DNA of 64,000 bases, taken from contig NC_086266.1 of the NCBI RefSeq assembly GCF_021018805.1, positions 6,262,001 to 6,326,000 of the forward strand. The letters run 5' to 3'. Under the pieces are notes generated by a model. That model saw nothing but the letters and a program-made list of their open reading frames with translations, did not search any database and was not told the DNA's origin. The translations under genes were made by a program, and so were the position numbers. Each line of letters starts with the position of its first letter. The stretch's first letter is position 1. The DNA is from Prinia subflava. Taxonomy: Eukaryota; Chordata; Aves; Passeriformes; Cisticolidae. Positions 12,786 to 53,500 of the stretch are shown piece by piece.

Positions 12786-13195
12786 CATCCCACCCCTGCC
12801 ATGGCAGGGACACCTCCCACTGTCCCAGGCTGCTCCAAGCCCTGTCCAGCCTGGCCTTGGGCACTGCCAGGGATCCAGGGGCAGCCACAGCTGCTCTGGG
12901 CACCCTGTGCCAGGGCCTGCCCACCCTCACAGGGAAGGATTTCCTCTTAAAATCTAATCTAAACCTGCCCTTTTTCATTCCCCCTTGTCCTGCCCCTCCA
13001 TGCCTTGTCCCCAGTCCCTCTCCAGCTCTCCTGGAGCCCCTTTAGGCCACGGTCTGCCCACCCTCACAGGGGAGAATTCCTCCCAAAATCCCATCTAAAC
13101 CTCCTCTCTGTCACTTTGATCCCATTTCCCCTTGTTCTATCATCACACACCCTTGTCCAAAGTCCCTCTCCAACACTTCTGGTCTCTTTTAGGTA
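12786..13195 (-). mobile_element. CR1 LINE fragment with internally repeated segment
   Basis: Reverse-oriented CR1 beginning near CCTGCCATGGCAGGGACACC. It contains TGCCCACCCTCACAGGG twice (about 12918 and 13055), each followed by AATCTAAAC/CATCTAAAC-type sequence and a TTGTCC stretch. This indicates a local duplication or two overlapping insertions. Confidence 0.88.
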
Positions 13196-13624
13196 CTGGA
13201 GGGCTGGGGAATGCTGGTGGCTCTCACAGGAGGACAGGACAGGGATTTTCCTCCTGGATTCCTCCTGGACAATCCCCTCCAGGGATTTTCCACCAAAGGG
13301 GATGGAAATGCAGACAGGGATATTGTGGCTGTGAATGAACAGGCATCATCCTGCCCGAGCTGTGGTGCTCTGGGGTGACCAGCAAAGGAAAAGCAACCAA
13401 AGTACACTCAAAATACTGAAATAGAGAACTGAAAAGCTGCAGACAGGAGGGGGTCCTTCCTTATGTGTTTTTGGTTCTGAAATGCAGCAACAGAAAACAG
13501 AATGGTAGAGACATAATGAAGTTTCAAAGCTGCCTGTTTATGTTTTTAAAAAATGACTGGGGCGGAAAAGAAAATGTCATTGGGTACAATGAGGTTCTCA
13601 AAATTACCAGTTTTTATAAATTGC

Positions 13625-13662
13625 ATGTATTTATGTGTGTGTATATACATATATATATAAAA
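13625..13662. repeat. TG/TA simple repeat
   Basis: TATGTGTGTGTATATACAT-like alternating purine-pyrimidine stretch followed by TA repeats. Confidence 0.85.
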
Positions 13663-14390
13663 GCCTTATATTTAAAAGGTTAGTGCTCCTTCTGGCAAGG
13701 CATCAATGAAAATTTTCCTCTCCTGTTTACCTCCACAATACAAAGTGAAGATTATCTCATTCCAACGTCACTATATATAAATAGCACTGTAAAAGCACCT
13801 TTACAGGGCCAGTGTTCTGTTGCCATTTTACATTATTCTTCCTTACAGAATTCAGAGAAATGCTCTAAAATACATAAAATGCTCCAATTTTGCCTTGGGG
13901 AGCAGGAAGGGGAGGCACAGAGGTGTCTTTGGGAAAGGTCTTGTGGCATTAGGGAATTTTGCTTTTCTCTGGAGGTGTTTAACAGCAATAGCAGGCAAGA
14001 CTTTACAATAAATAGAATAATGCAGCCCTTGGGAATGTGCTGTACTCACTGTGCACTGTTTTAGCTTCTAAATCCCTCCTCCCACCCATGGGGCTGGTGT
14101 GGAATCAACCACAACCTCCATTGCACTTAGTGAGGATTTGGAGCAAAGAAGATTTTCCACCTAAAGGTTGGAGCCAACGGAAAGTGGGGGGGGGAAAAAC
14201 CCCAACCAACCAAACCTAAACCACCAACAATTTCATTTTTATTCTCTTTTAAGCCCCAACTCTTGGCAGGATGAGTAGCAGACAGTGGGATTGCAGGAGG
14301 TGCCTTTGCTATGCAGGTGCTCAGCAGATGCAGCAGCAGAACAGGGGGAGATGGTGCTGTCCAAGCGGTCAGCAGGAGAGGTGAGGGCAC

Positions 14391-14450
14391 CTGGAATCCC
14401 AAAGAAATCCCAAAGAAATCCCAAAGAAATCCCAAAGAAATCCCAAATCC
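14391..14450. repeat. 11-bp tandem repeat, about 5 copies
   Basis: Unit AAATCCCAAAG repeated head to tail, nearly perfect. Confidence 0.95.
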
Positions 14451-14632
14451 TCCCTGCGTGGCTCCTGGCTGCTCCCCCAGAGCAGGGGTTGGATCTTTGC
14501 TGCCCACACAAACCTGTGAAATGCCCAACTCCTCCTCTCACACCCCTGTGCAGATGGGCCACACTTGTGCTATTAAATAAAGCAGCTTTTAGCCAGCTTC
14601 TGGAGCTGTGGGGTTTTGTCTGGCCAGGTTAT

Positions 14633-14885
14633 TTAGTTGGGTTTTTGGTTTTTGGTGGGTTTTTTTGTTTTGGTTTGGTTTTTTTGGTTGTGTGGTGGGG
14701 TTTTGGGGGTTTTTTTTTGGTTTTTTGGTTTTTTTGTTTTTTTGGGTTTTTGGGGGTGTTTTGGTTTGGTTTGGTTTTTGTTTTGTTGGATTTTTGGGGG
14801 GCTTTTTTTGTGGGGGGGGTGGTAATGTTTTGGGGGGGTGGTTTTGGGTTTTTCTTGTCTTTGTCTTTTTTTCTTTTTATCTTCT
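14633..14885. repeat. G/T-only low-complexity tract
   Basis: About 200 nt are composed almost entirely of G and T on the plus strand, with runs up to nine T and eight G, fading into T/C-rich sequence after 14850. Runs such as GGGGTTTTGGGGG give G-quadruplex potential. The Phe/Gly/Trp-rich and Lys/Pro-rich ORFs here come from composition only. Confidence 0.95.
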
Positions 14886-16241
14886 TGTTTCTGCTCTGGC
14901 ACACCAGGGAGATTTATAGAAACAACATCAAAAGGCCTGAGAGTGGAGGGGCTGGATGTGCTGAGCTGACCACTGGCCCCCGGATTTGTCAGGCTGGTAT
15001 TTATTGCAGCAGGGGAGGCGACAGCTATGTTAAGATCAGCCTCAAAAATCAACAGTGAAATTGCATCAAGGCTGAGCACTTTCAAGCAGCTCCCCAGTAA
15101 TCCCTGCTCCGTCCCTCCCACAGCTCCATGAGAGGGGAGAGAGAAATTAGGAGGCAGCAAAATGCACCAAGAACACAGGAACAAAAAGCACATGGGTCTA
15201 GTGAGGGCTGTGATGTGGAAAATGCTCACAGGGCTGAGGCTGCTCATGGGCTGATGGCCTCAGATGTGGGGAAAAGGGTCCTCAAATCAAAGGAGAGGTG
15301 GCTCCCACCCAGCTCAGAGTGCTGCTGATCTGAATGTTCAAAGGTGTGAGGGGTGCGCAGCTGCAGGGCAGCCAGAGGGAAAAAGAAAATGGATGCTTAA
15401 GACTGGAATGACAATTGCTTTATCCTGTAAAATCTCTGATTAGGAGTTGAAAACTTCAAGACAGAGGCCAAGCAGTAGTGAGGACTAGGGAAGGTGAAAA
15501 TTGTTATTGTTTTGTATTCCACAAGCTTTTCCTACTAAATAAATTTACTGCAAAACAAGTAAATTAGTGGAAAAAAGCTGAAAACATAAGATCCTTTCTT
15601 TAAAAATACATGGATACACATTTACAATATTCCTTAGTGCATATTTACACTGACTATTTTGTTTTCTTTCTAGAATTAAAGCTGCCATAAACCTTCAAAG
15701 ACTTAAGGGCTGTTTCAACAGCTGAATTACACAACAGCCCAGTCACAAATTAGAAAATAAACTTGGACGGTTTAAAAAAAGGGGAAAAAAAATAAACCAT
15801 GTGATTCACTTCAGTATAGATTTATATAGGAAAGATTGTTCTCTTGACACACTGTCTATGCTTGTGAAATGGTAAACTTTAGTATTTTAATTCATACTTT
15901 GATATTTTGGGTCCTAAAGAGAAGACTGGGCCCCTGTTAGACCACAACCCTGCTGGGAGGGAAACTGCTCAAAGTTTGTCACCCAAAAACTCTACGAGGT
16001 AATGGTGGTGGAAACCAGACTCTAAAACCAACTTAGCAGCAGATCTTTTTGAAAAGAAATGTATTTTCTTCATAAATACAGTACAATTACATTTTACAAT
16101 GTCTTTTTACTTCCTAGACATAAAAACAACTAACTTTTACAAAAGAGTTCCTATACAAATACATGAAAAGAGAACCCCCCTGTCCCCCTCCCCTGGCACG
16201 GAGCAAACCCACAGACAGCAGGGTGGAAACTGGGATGAGCT

Positions 16242-16439
16242 GTGCCAGCCCAGGGAGAGGGAGCTCAGTTATCCCGGGATTTCTTCCCCTGTGCCAGCCC
16301 CAGGGAGAGGGAGCTCAGTTATCCTGGGTTTTCCTCCCCCGTGCCAGCCCAGGGAGAGGAAGCTCAGTTATCCCGGGATTTCTTCCCCTGTGCCAGCCCA
16401 GGGAGAGGAAGCTCAGTTATCCCGGGTTTTCCTGCCCTG
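16242..16439. repeat. 49/50-bp tandem repeat, 4 copies
   Basis: The unit starts GTGCCAGCCCAGGGAGAGG and contains GCTCAGTTATCCCGGG, then a T/C-rich end. Four copies are 90% or more alike by eye, with paired variants (GGGAGCTC in copies 1-2, GGAAGCTC in copies 3-4). Confidence 0.95.
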
Positions 16440-16486
16440 AGCACTCCGGGTTTGTCTCGGTGTGAAGAGCCCTGGTCTGGCCGGAG

Positions 16487-16658
16487 CCACCACGGGTGTC
16501 ACCTCTCCCACCACAGGTGTCACCTGTCCCACCATGGGTGTCACCTGTCCCACCACGGGTGTCACCTCTCCCACCACAGGTGTCACCTGTCCCACCATGG
16601 GTGTCACCTGTCCCACCACGGGTGTCACCTGTCCCACCACGGGTGTCACCTGTCCCAC
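16487..16658. repeat. 21-bp minisatellite, about 8 copies
   Basis: The unit is GGTGTCACCTGTCCCACCAC, plus a G or variant base. CTCTCC and CTGTCC variants alternate in a pattern that suggests a 63-bp higher-order repeat (positions 16498-16560 recur at 16561-16623). It lies next to the 49/50-bp array. Confidence 0.96.
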
Positions 16659-16904
16659 ATGCTGCTGACCCCGCCAGGGGCTCCTGGAGCAGGAGGTGTC
16701 CTTGGAAGCGGGGCTGGTCTGGACTCTGCAGGTCCCCCCAGCTCCTGCAGCCCCAAACCAGCAGCGAAGGCGATGCTCAGCTCTCACATGTGGTGACCTC
16801 CATGTCCCCCTGCAGGCTCCTGAGGAGCAACTCACACATCCCCTGGAGTCCCCTGACACTGAATCGCTGCTCTGAACCCCCCAGGAGCTGCCAGGTCAGA
16901 GTTC

Positions 16905-16922
16905 TTTAATTTAATAACAACA
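16905..16922 (-). terminator. Candidate distal polyadenylation signal of AMOT
   Basis: The minus strand reads TTATTAAATTAAAGA, giving two overlapping ATTAAA-type hexamers at the junction between AT-rich putative UTR and GC-rich flanking DNA. ATTAAA is the commonest variant signal in vertebrates. No transcript evidence is available. Confidence 0.3.
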
Positions 16923-19900
16923 CTGGGCCAGGTGGAACTAAAGTCTCTGGATCTCAGGCAGTTCCCCGAGCAGTCAAACCACAAAGGAACTGCCCAAGGG
17001 AAGGACTTGGGAGTTTGGACTTTCTGTAAGCAGTGAGAGGAAAGAGGAAAAATAACTAAACTTCATTTTCTTGGTTTGCTCTACAAAGGAGAATATGTGG
17101 CTTTCTTTATAAAAGCTACAATTCTGCTTCTAATACCCGAGTTTAAGAAAAACTCTTAGTCTAAAATTTTGGTTTGCAAAGGTCATTGCAATCACTGTTA
17201 AAAACCACTTTCTACTAGAAATAAGCTCTACAGAAGGCAAAGGAACCAGGTGTGCAGTTTGTCTCCTTAAAGCAGTTTCTGTTTTAAAAACAAAATAAAG
17301 ATCTGTACACCTCTTCCTCGAAGCAAGCAGCTCGTTTACATTCACATCAGGATGGCTCTGAGGAAGCTCCAGGGGAAGAATGCATTCCTGATGGCTCCCA
17401 GTGTGTCAGCACAGGAAAATGACCTCCAATTTACACAGCAAAGTTTTGGGGGTTTTGCTTTTTTTTGAAAGAAATCAAAATTACAAAATAGGGCAAAGAG
17501 CCTGACCTAAGCAGACTAAAACTGCACCATCTTCCAAAATTACTTCAGTGGGCAAGAAACTGCCAAGGCTCCTGCAATCCTGATGGTTCTGGCTTTCTGG
17601 AGGAGAGAGTTGCTGTATTTTACTCACAGAAAGCCATTATGTCCTTTTTGATTTGTAAAAATAAAGTGCAGTGGCACTCCACTTGAAAACAGTGAGCTAC
17701 AGGGAGGATAAACCAATTATTTTCACCTGAACAGCCCATACTGATTGGGGAAAATCAGTTTTCTGAATGAGGTTTTATGCGTAAAAGATCCAAATTTTCC
17801 CAGACATTTTAGAACTAATGTGATTTAAGTGAGTTGTAACTGTTTATTTAGAGCCCTGCAGTCATAAAACTTCTTTCCAGATGCTGACAAGTATTTGTAA
17901 AGATGGAATATAACTTTTCCTGACTCTAAAAGAAGAGAAAAGCAGTCAAACATTTCTCCCCCCCCTCACACAGACACTCAATGGCATTTGATTTCCCTTG
18001 TGGTTCATTTTAAGCCAAACCCACAAAATATCATGTAGATATTTATGCTGAAATGGCAAAAAAGATGGACACCTAGAGCTAATGAGAAAAGCTGCCTTTT
18101 CAACAACTGCGGAGGAGGAAGAGCAATCAAATCATCCAGGGTGGGCATTACTTCATAAAGTGGGATGGAATTAAGCCAAGAGAAATAACAGCAAGACATT
18201 CTGAGGATGAGAACGAGGTGGTGCTGGACAGTGTGCCCGGGAATGGCTCAGAGGGAAGGGAGGGAAATTCCTCACCCAGGGGGCACAGGCAGGCAAAGCC
18301 CTGCAGGGCAGCTCTGCTGATGGAAGGGGTTTGTGCCATCCCCCTCCTCTGCCTCCTGCAGGACTGCCTCAAGATCCCTAACCAGCAGCAAATCTGCTAG
18401 AAACGATGAGGAAAAATATGTTTTCCTTGGATTTGAAGTGGTTATTTCAGAGGGAAAGCTCAGGCTGACCTTCAGGCAGAGAGAGGCTCCTCCTCTCTCC
18501 TCCCACTGTGGAACTCCTGTGATCCCTGCTGGTCTGGGAGGGCCATTTCATTTGAACGCCACAGCAGCGGTGTCAAACAGGAATTAAAGACATTCACTAA
18601 CTCTGTGATAATTAATTGCTGATTTCCTTATTTCTGGGGCGGAATGATCTCAAATGAAAATTTTGCTACTCTAATGCTGCACAGAAAGCTGAAACTAGTC
18701 AGGTTCCAGTGTGTGACCACTGGCTAGTGAAATATTTCAACATTCAAGTACAAAAAAAAGTAGTTTTTAACAGAAATTAATATTGAAGTGTTTTAATAAA
18801 ATGCAAAGACAATAACAAAAAATACTCACGTACTTCTATTGGTCTTAATATTTCCTTACAGTTTCTGTAACAAAGCACTTCTGCATCTGTGCTAGTTCCC
18901 AAAAAATTGGAAGTGAACCTCATGACTTAAATATGTAACTTCCTTCTGTAATGCCTCTGGGACTTCCTTTAAGCTGCTCTCTCCACTCAGATGAATTAAA
19001 GAATTATTTTGAAAGGAGAGAATCTGCCATCTGAACCTTTGCATGGAGCTTTTCTTTAAAGCTCTACCTCTGAGGCTCTGCTATGTGAAAAAGAATCCAG
19101 TCTCTCCAGAAAGGAGGGACATACAGAGTAGGAGGGCATTTGAAATATAGAAAATCTGCTACAAAAGAAAGATCTCCACAGATGCAGTAGATTAAGTTGT
19201 TAAATCTGAAAAACAGCAGGGCTTCCCACTTGAGCTATGGTAAATTTGAAGTAGTTTCTCTAAAGCCAATGGAATTACCATGTCAGAAATCTGATCTAAC
19301 AGATCAGGGCTGGGCCTGTAAATTCTCCTTATTAATTTATGTAAAACATGAATGCAATATATTATTTACTATCCACTGTACAAATTATTGAAAAAGTACT
19401 TAAGTATAAAAGTACAGCAAATCTTGCAAAAGGAACTACAAATATGAAATGCGACATTAATCACCGGAGTCATTTGTTTTAATAAGGAAATAATTAAAAA
19501 AAGAAATTTGGGAAGTAAAAAAAAAAGTTACCACACTGAAAATGGAAATCTTTTCAGTCTATGAACATGAAATACCTATTCTGAGTTCTTACACTGAGAG
19601 GAAAGAGGAAGTGAAAGGGAAATCTCCCTTGATCACAGCTCAGATTATAAAAGCTTCCCAGAACACCTGTATTCTAAAACCATTAAATGATGGTCACAAC
19701 AATGTTCCTGGTTCTGATCATTTTAAGGCCATTAAGATCACCTTACTACATTCAAGCTAGACATGTAACCAGCACCTGTGAGAGCAGGTACTTCTGCTGA
19801 AGAGACTTTAAAAGCACTGACATGAAATATCAGCTGTGGTGCACCTAAGGTCTAGTTTGTTTTCTCCAGATGTTACCAGATCCAGTATTTAAAAAATAAA

Positions 19901-20014
19901 GGGGTAAACTTTCAAAGAACAAGTGTTATGGGTTTTTTATAATTTAGAACAAATTATAAATTAACCTGTCCAAACTTTTGAGACATAATATACAAGAGCA
20001 AACAGCTGAGTGTT

Positions 20015-20024
20015 CTTTTATTAC
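20015..20024 (-). terminator. Candidate proximal polyadenylation signal of AMOT
   Basis: The minus strand reads TAATAAAAG about 95 nt after the stop codon. A T/G-containing stretch follows on the minus strand (TTTGCTCTTGTATATTATGT). Use of it would give a very short 3' UTR. Confidence 0.3.
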
Positions 20025-20113
20025 TCAGGTACTACATTTTTTTTTCCCCAATAAAAATGTCTTTTAAAAATTTCTTGCTACTGTTATCCCAGCTCAGATC
20101 CTGGTACAGCCTT

Positions 20114-50497
<30,384 letters not shown>

Positions 50498-50544
50498 CTC
50501 AAACTGTGGTGCCTTTTGGGTGGAATGTAGAAGCTGCCCTTGAC
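50498..50544 (-). other. AMOT: AMOT 5' UTR part of the first coding exon
   Basis: The acceptor is a pyrimidine tract followed by ag, ending at 50545 (ctttccttag on the minus strand). It leaves 47 nt before the ATG. The frame upstream of the ATG has no stop codon up to the acceptor, so an N-terminal extension from an upstream exon cannot be excluded. The start at MRNSEEQ is preferred because it matches known p130 AMOT. Confidence 0.75.
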
Positions 50545-53500
50545 CTAAGGAAAGGAGACACGGTTATTAGCGCCTGAGTGGATCGAGTGAGAGATATTCA
50601 GGAGAAACGGCTTGAAATACAGAAAAAAAGCAGGTTAGATTACCAAAGGTTCCCATAACAATGGGGGTCATCAAGGCCCTTGACCTAAGAAGGACTTGCA
50701 TGCCCGGGGGGTAAAGCCTCAGAAAGGTGATGAAAGGTGACTTGAAAGTTTATAGGCAAATCAATTGACTGCAAGCTGTAGGGATGCATGCCAAATACCT
50801 CAGACAGCAAAAAAGGAGACGTGGAATTCACAGGATGATGGTAAAAATGCCTGAAACTTGTTTGCTTTATACTTAGAGTTACCAACAGTGAAATACACTT
50901 CCATATTTGTAGGCAGACAAGGATTGAAGTGTGAAATCAGCAACTTGCCAGTTTTAAGGGAAAGAAAAAAACAAAAAGAGGCCCATTGAGATAGCATATG
51001 GTTCAAAAGAAGTAAAGAAATCTCTCAGCTTAGATAAAGCAATTCATGAATACCTAGTTAGCCAGCAGGTTTTCGGAGTTATGAAATGCCCAGAGTGAGA
51101 TCAGCACCTCTCCTCAGTGCTGCAGAAAACCCCAGGCACGGTGCAAGTGAGGACTCAGGAACTTCCTGCTATACAAAGGCAACCAAATCCTCACACATCT
51201 AAATATCCTCAGCGGAATGCATGCAAATGCAAGGGGAGGAAAAAGAGTTGTCTGATCTAAGGAACAGAAAAAGACCTCTGAGTGGCAGGAAAAAACACTG
51301 CGTCCCAATGAGAGAAACACAAAGAGCCAATGTCAGGCACATCCTAAGTACAGATTAAGCCAGTGGCCAACAGCAATTACGTTTTGCTCAGTCTCCCAGT
51401 GGAGTCAGGAGTGTGTCATGGAAACTCAGGCCCACTGGCCTTGCCTGAGATGAAATATCAAAAATTAATGATACCTTTGAGACATGTAACTGAAAGCAGA
51501 GCTACTTTTGAGCTAGAACAGCTCGGAATAGAGAGTAAGGCTCACTGGCTGGCCAAGCTGTGGCTCTGTCCTGAAAGCAGAACACATGTTCCTGTTCTAG
51601 AATTTTCTTTTTACACCTTTTTTCTAAGCAGAAGGTAACTCGTTCCCAACAGCTTTTTCTGTGGCAGAATCAGGAGGCCTGAAGGGTTTGCTTTGTGCTG
51701 CATCTCCACAACCTCCCTGTTTCCTCCCTTCTGCAGACCTTAACGAAGAGAAAGTTAAAATCCACCTCATTGCAGGCTGCTCACCAGGCAGGAATCCAGC
51801 TGAGCTGGAATGTGACTCCTCTGAAATCCTGTTTGAAGTGGCACATACCTTTGTCCTTCACTTGCAGTTCCCTGGTAAGGAGGAGCAGTTCTGCCACATG
51901 GGGGGACACACTCAGCCTTCCTCCTGCAAATCCAAGATCTCCACTCAGAGATGGCTTCAGGCTCCTCCTCAGCAGGCCAGATCACTTGATACTCTCCTTG
52001 CTCCCAAAATAATTCTGAGGAAAGTATTGAAAACATTATTTTAATCAGTAGATGAGACCCTAGAAATAATAAACCTCGGCCCGTATTTCATATTTTCCTT
52101 TTGTAGCTTCTTGTTTTCTCCCAGAGCCCAACAATTTTGATCCCTTTAGGATGAATGAACCCCCGTGTCCCCAGCAATCGACTCCAGCTGCTGCTTTAAT
52201 CATGACCATTTCTGCTCCAAGATTAAATGTTGCCAAGTAATGCTTTGTCCCATCTGTGCCTCCAAGTGAAACAGTGATTAAAACCCGCTAATTCTTTAAC
52301 TCCATTGTTTTATTTTTTGCTCAGAATGAAAGCTGCAGCACAGATGAGGATGCCCTGTGCTTATGGTTCCTTTGCCAGTGGTGCTGAGTATTTCAAACTG
52401 TGTCAGCAGAAATCCTCTGCTGGATGGTGACACGGTGAAATGCTTGATAAACTTCAACACACTGTGCCTCAGAAATGACTGTGGGAATGATCAGTTTGTG
52501 AATATTAGCTTTATTTTACAGACTGGGAAAGTCAGGGGAAGAAAAGGACACTGACAGGAGTTTATGCCAGAAATACATTGCAGAGCACAGCTCTAATTCC
52601 CAAAACACTCTTTAATTATGTTACTTTTCTCCTTCAGCATATGAAGCAGTAAAGAAATTTTAACCATTGAGAGGAGAAACAGCAGGATACAGAAAAATGT
52701 GTATTTAGGCATGTTAACAAGAAGCAGTTACTTACTGAAGGTACCCTAAAGAAAAAGGCAAGCAATGCAAAAGATGTGGAACATATTTGTGCATTCAGTG
52801 CGTTCATACTTTAAGGGAAGGCAATAAAAACAGAACTAGTGAGACTAAAAATATTCACTAATACGTATAATTTAACTTAATTTCCTGGAATGCTGCAAAA
52901 AAATAAAGTGAAGAGATGTGGTGAAGGAATGCAGACGAGGATACTTCTGTCTCTGACCTATTACAGCACAAATCCACACCCAACAAAAACTATCTCAGAT
53001 CTGCAAGTTAAATACTTGAGGTGTCAACAGCAATTTCAAGGCACATGAACAATATCTAAGGAGAGAACAAGGCAGTGTTGTGTGGTGTGGTACTTCAAGA
53101 TGGTGGTTGAAAAAAGCAGATAATGTCAAATTCTTAACTGGTGACTTAGCTCGAGAGGGATATATTGAAAACAGCTGCCAGCAAATATGCAGTAAAGAAC
53201 CTTTAAAGCAGGCATTAAAGATAGCAGATAACTAGAGCAATTTCTAGCCTCTTTTCCCAACGTTGCACAACAGAAGTTAAGGATTCCTTGTCCCCCTCAC
53301 ACCAGAATCATCACTGACACTTCTTTTTTTAGGTTTTTTTTTTAAACCAAGCTGCCCTGAGCAACCCTTTTTATTAAAGCATAAAAAGGCTTTTATTATG
53401 CAATATGATGCTGCCTTTCCACCCAAAGATTTCTTTTGTCTCAACTGGAAAAATCAAAGGAGGTGGGGTGGGGGGATTGTTTATTTTTTTAATACAAAGA

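Larger units (their letters stand above)
10700..16240. other. Intergenic DNA downstream of AMOT (right part)
   Basis: It contains two CR1 fragments, the TCTG microsatellite, an 11-bp repeat and the G/T tract. From about 15,400 it becomes AT-rich and could be distal AMOT 3' UTR. No gene was recognised. Confidence 0.55.
16890..20113 (-). other. AMOT: Probable AMOT 3' UTR (distal end uncertain)
   Basis: AT-rich, repeat-poor sequence follows the stop codon without any ORF of note. Minus-strand polyadenylation hexamers occur at about 20017-20022 (AATAAA, only about 100 nt past the stop), 19472 (ATTAAA), 18790 (ATTAAA), 17843-17848 (AATAAA) and a doubled ATTAAA near 16910-16918. Just beyond the last one the composition changes to GC-rich minisatellite DNA, so I place a tentative end near 16890. 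Another ATTAAA near 15891 could extend it to about 15.87 kb. The AT-rich character and a length of about 3 kb agree with the long AMOT 3' UTR of mammals, but the end point is inference. Confidence 0.45.

Noticed and set aside
1..15000. LHFPL1, the expected neighbour by human synteny
   Set aside because: I looked for its tetraspan segments on both strands and saw none, so it is either outside the window or not adjacent in this genome.
14285..15247. ORFs of about 100-257 codons rich in Phe/Gly/Trp (plus) or Lys/Pro/Thr (minus)
   Set aside because: They are produced by the G/T-only tract, which lacks stop codons by composition.
16163..16909. Ser/Pro/His/Cys-rich ORFs of 100-184 codons
   Set aside because: They come from the 49/50-bp and 21-bp tandem repeats.
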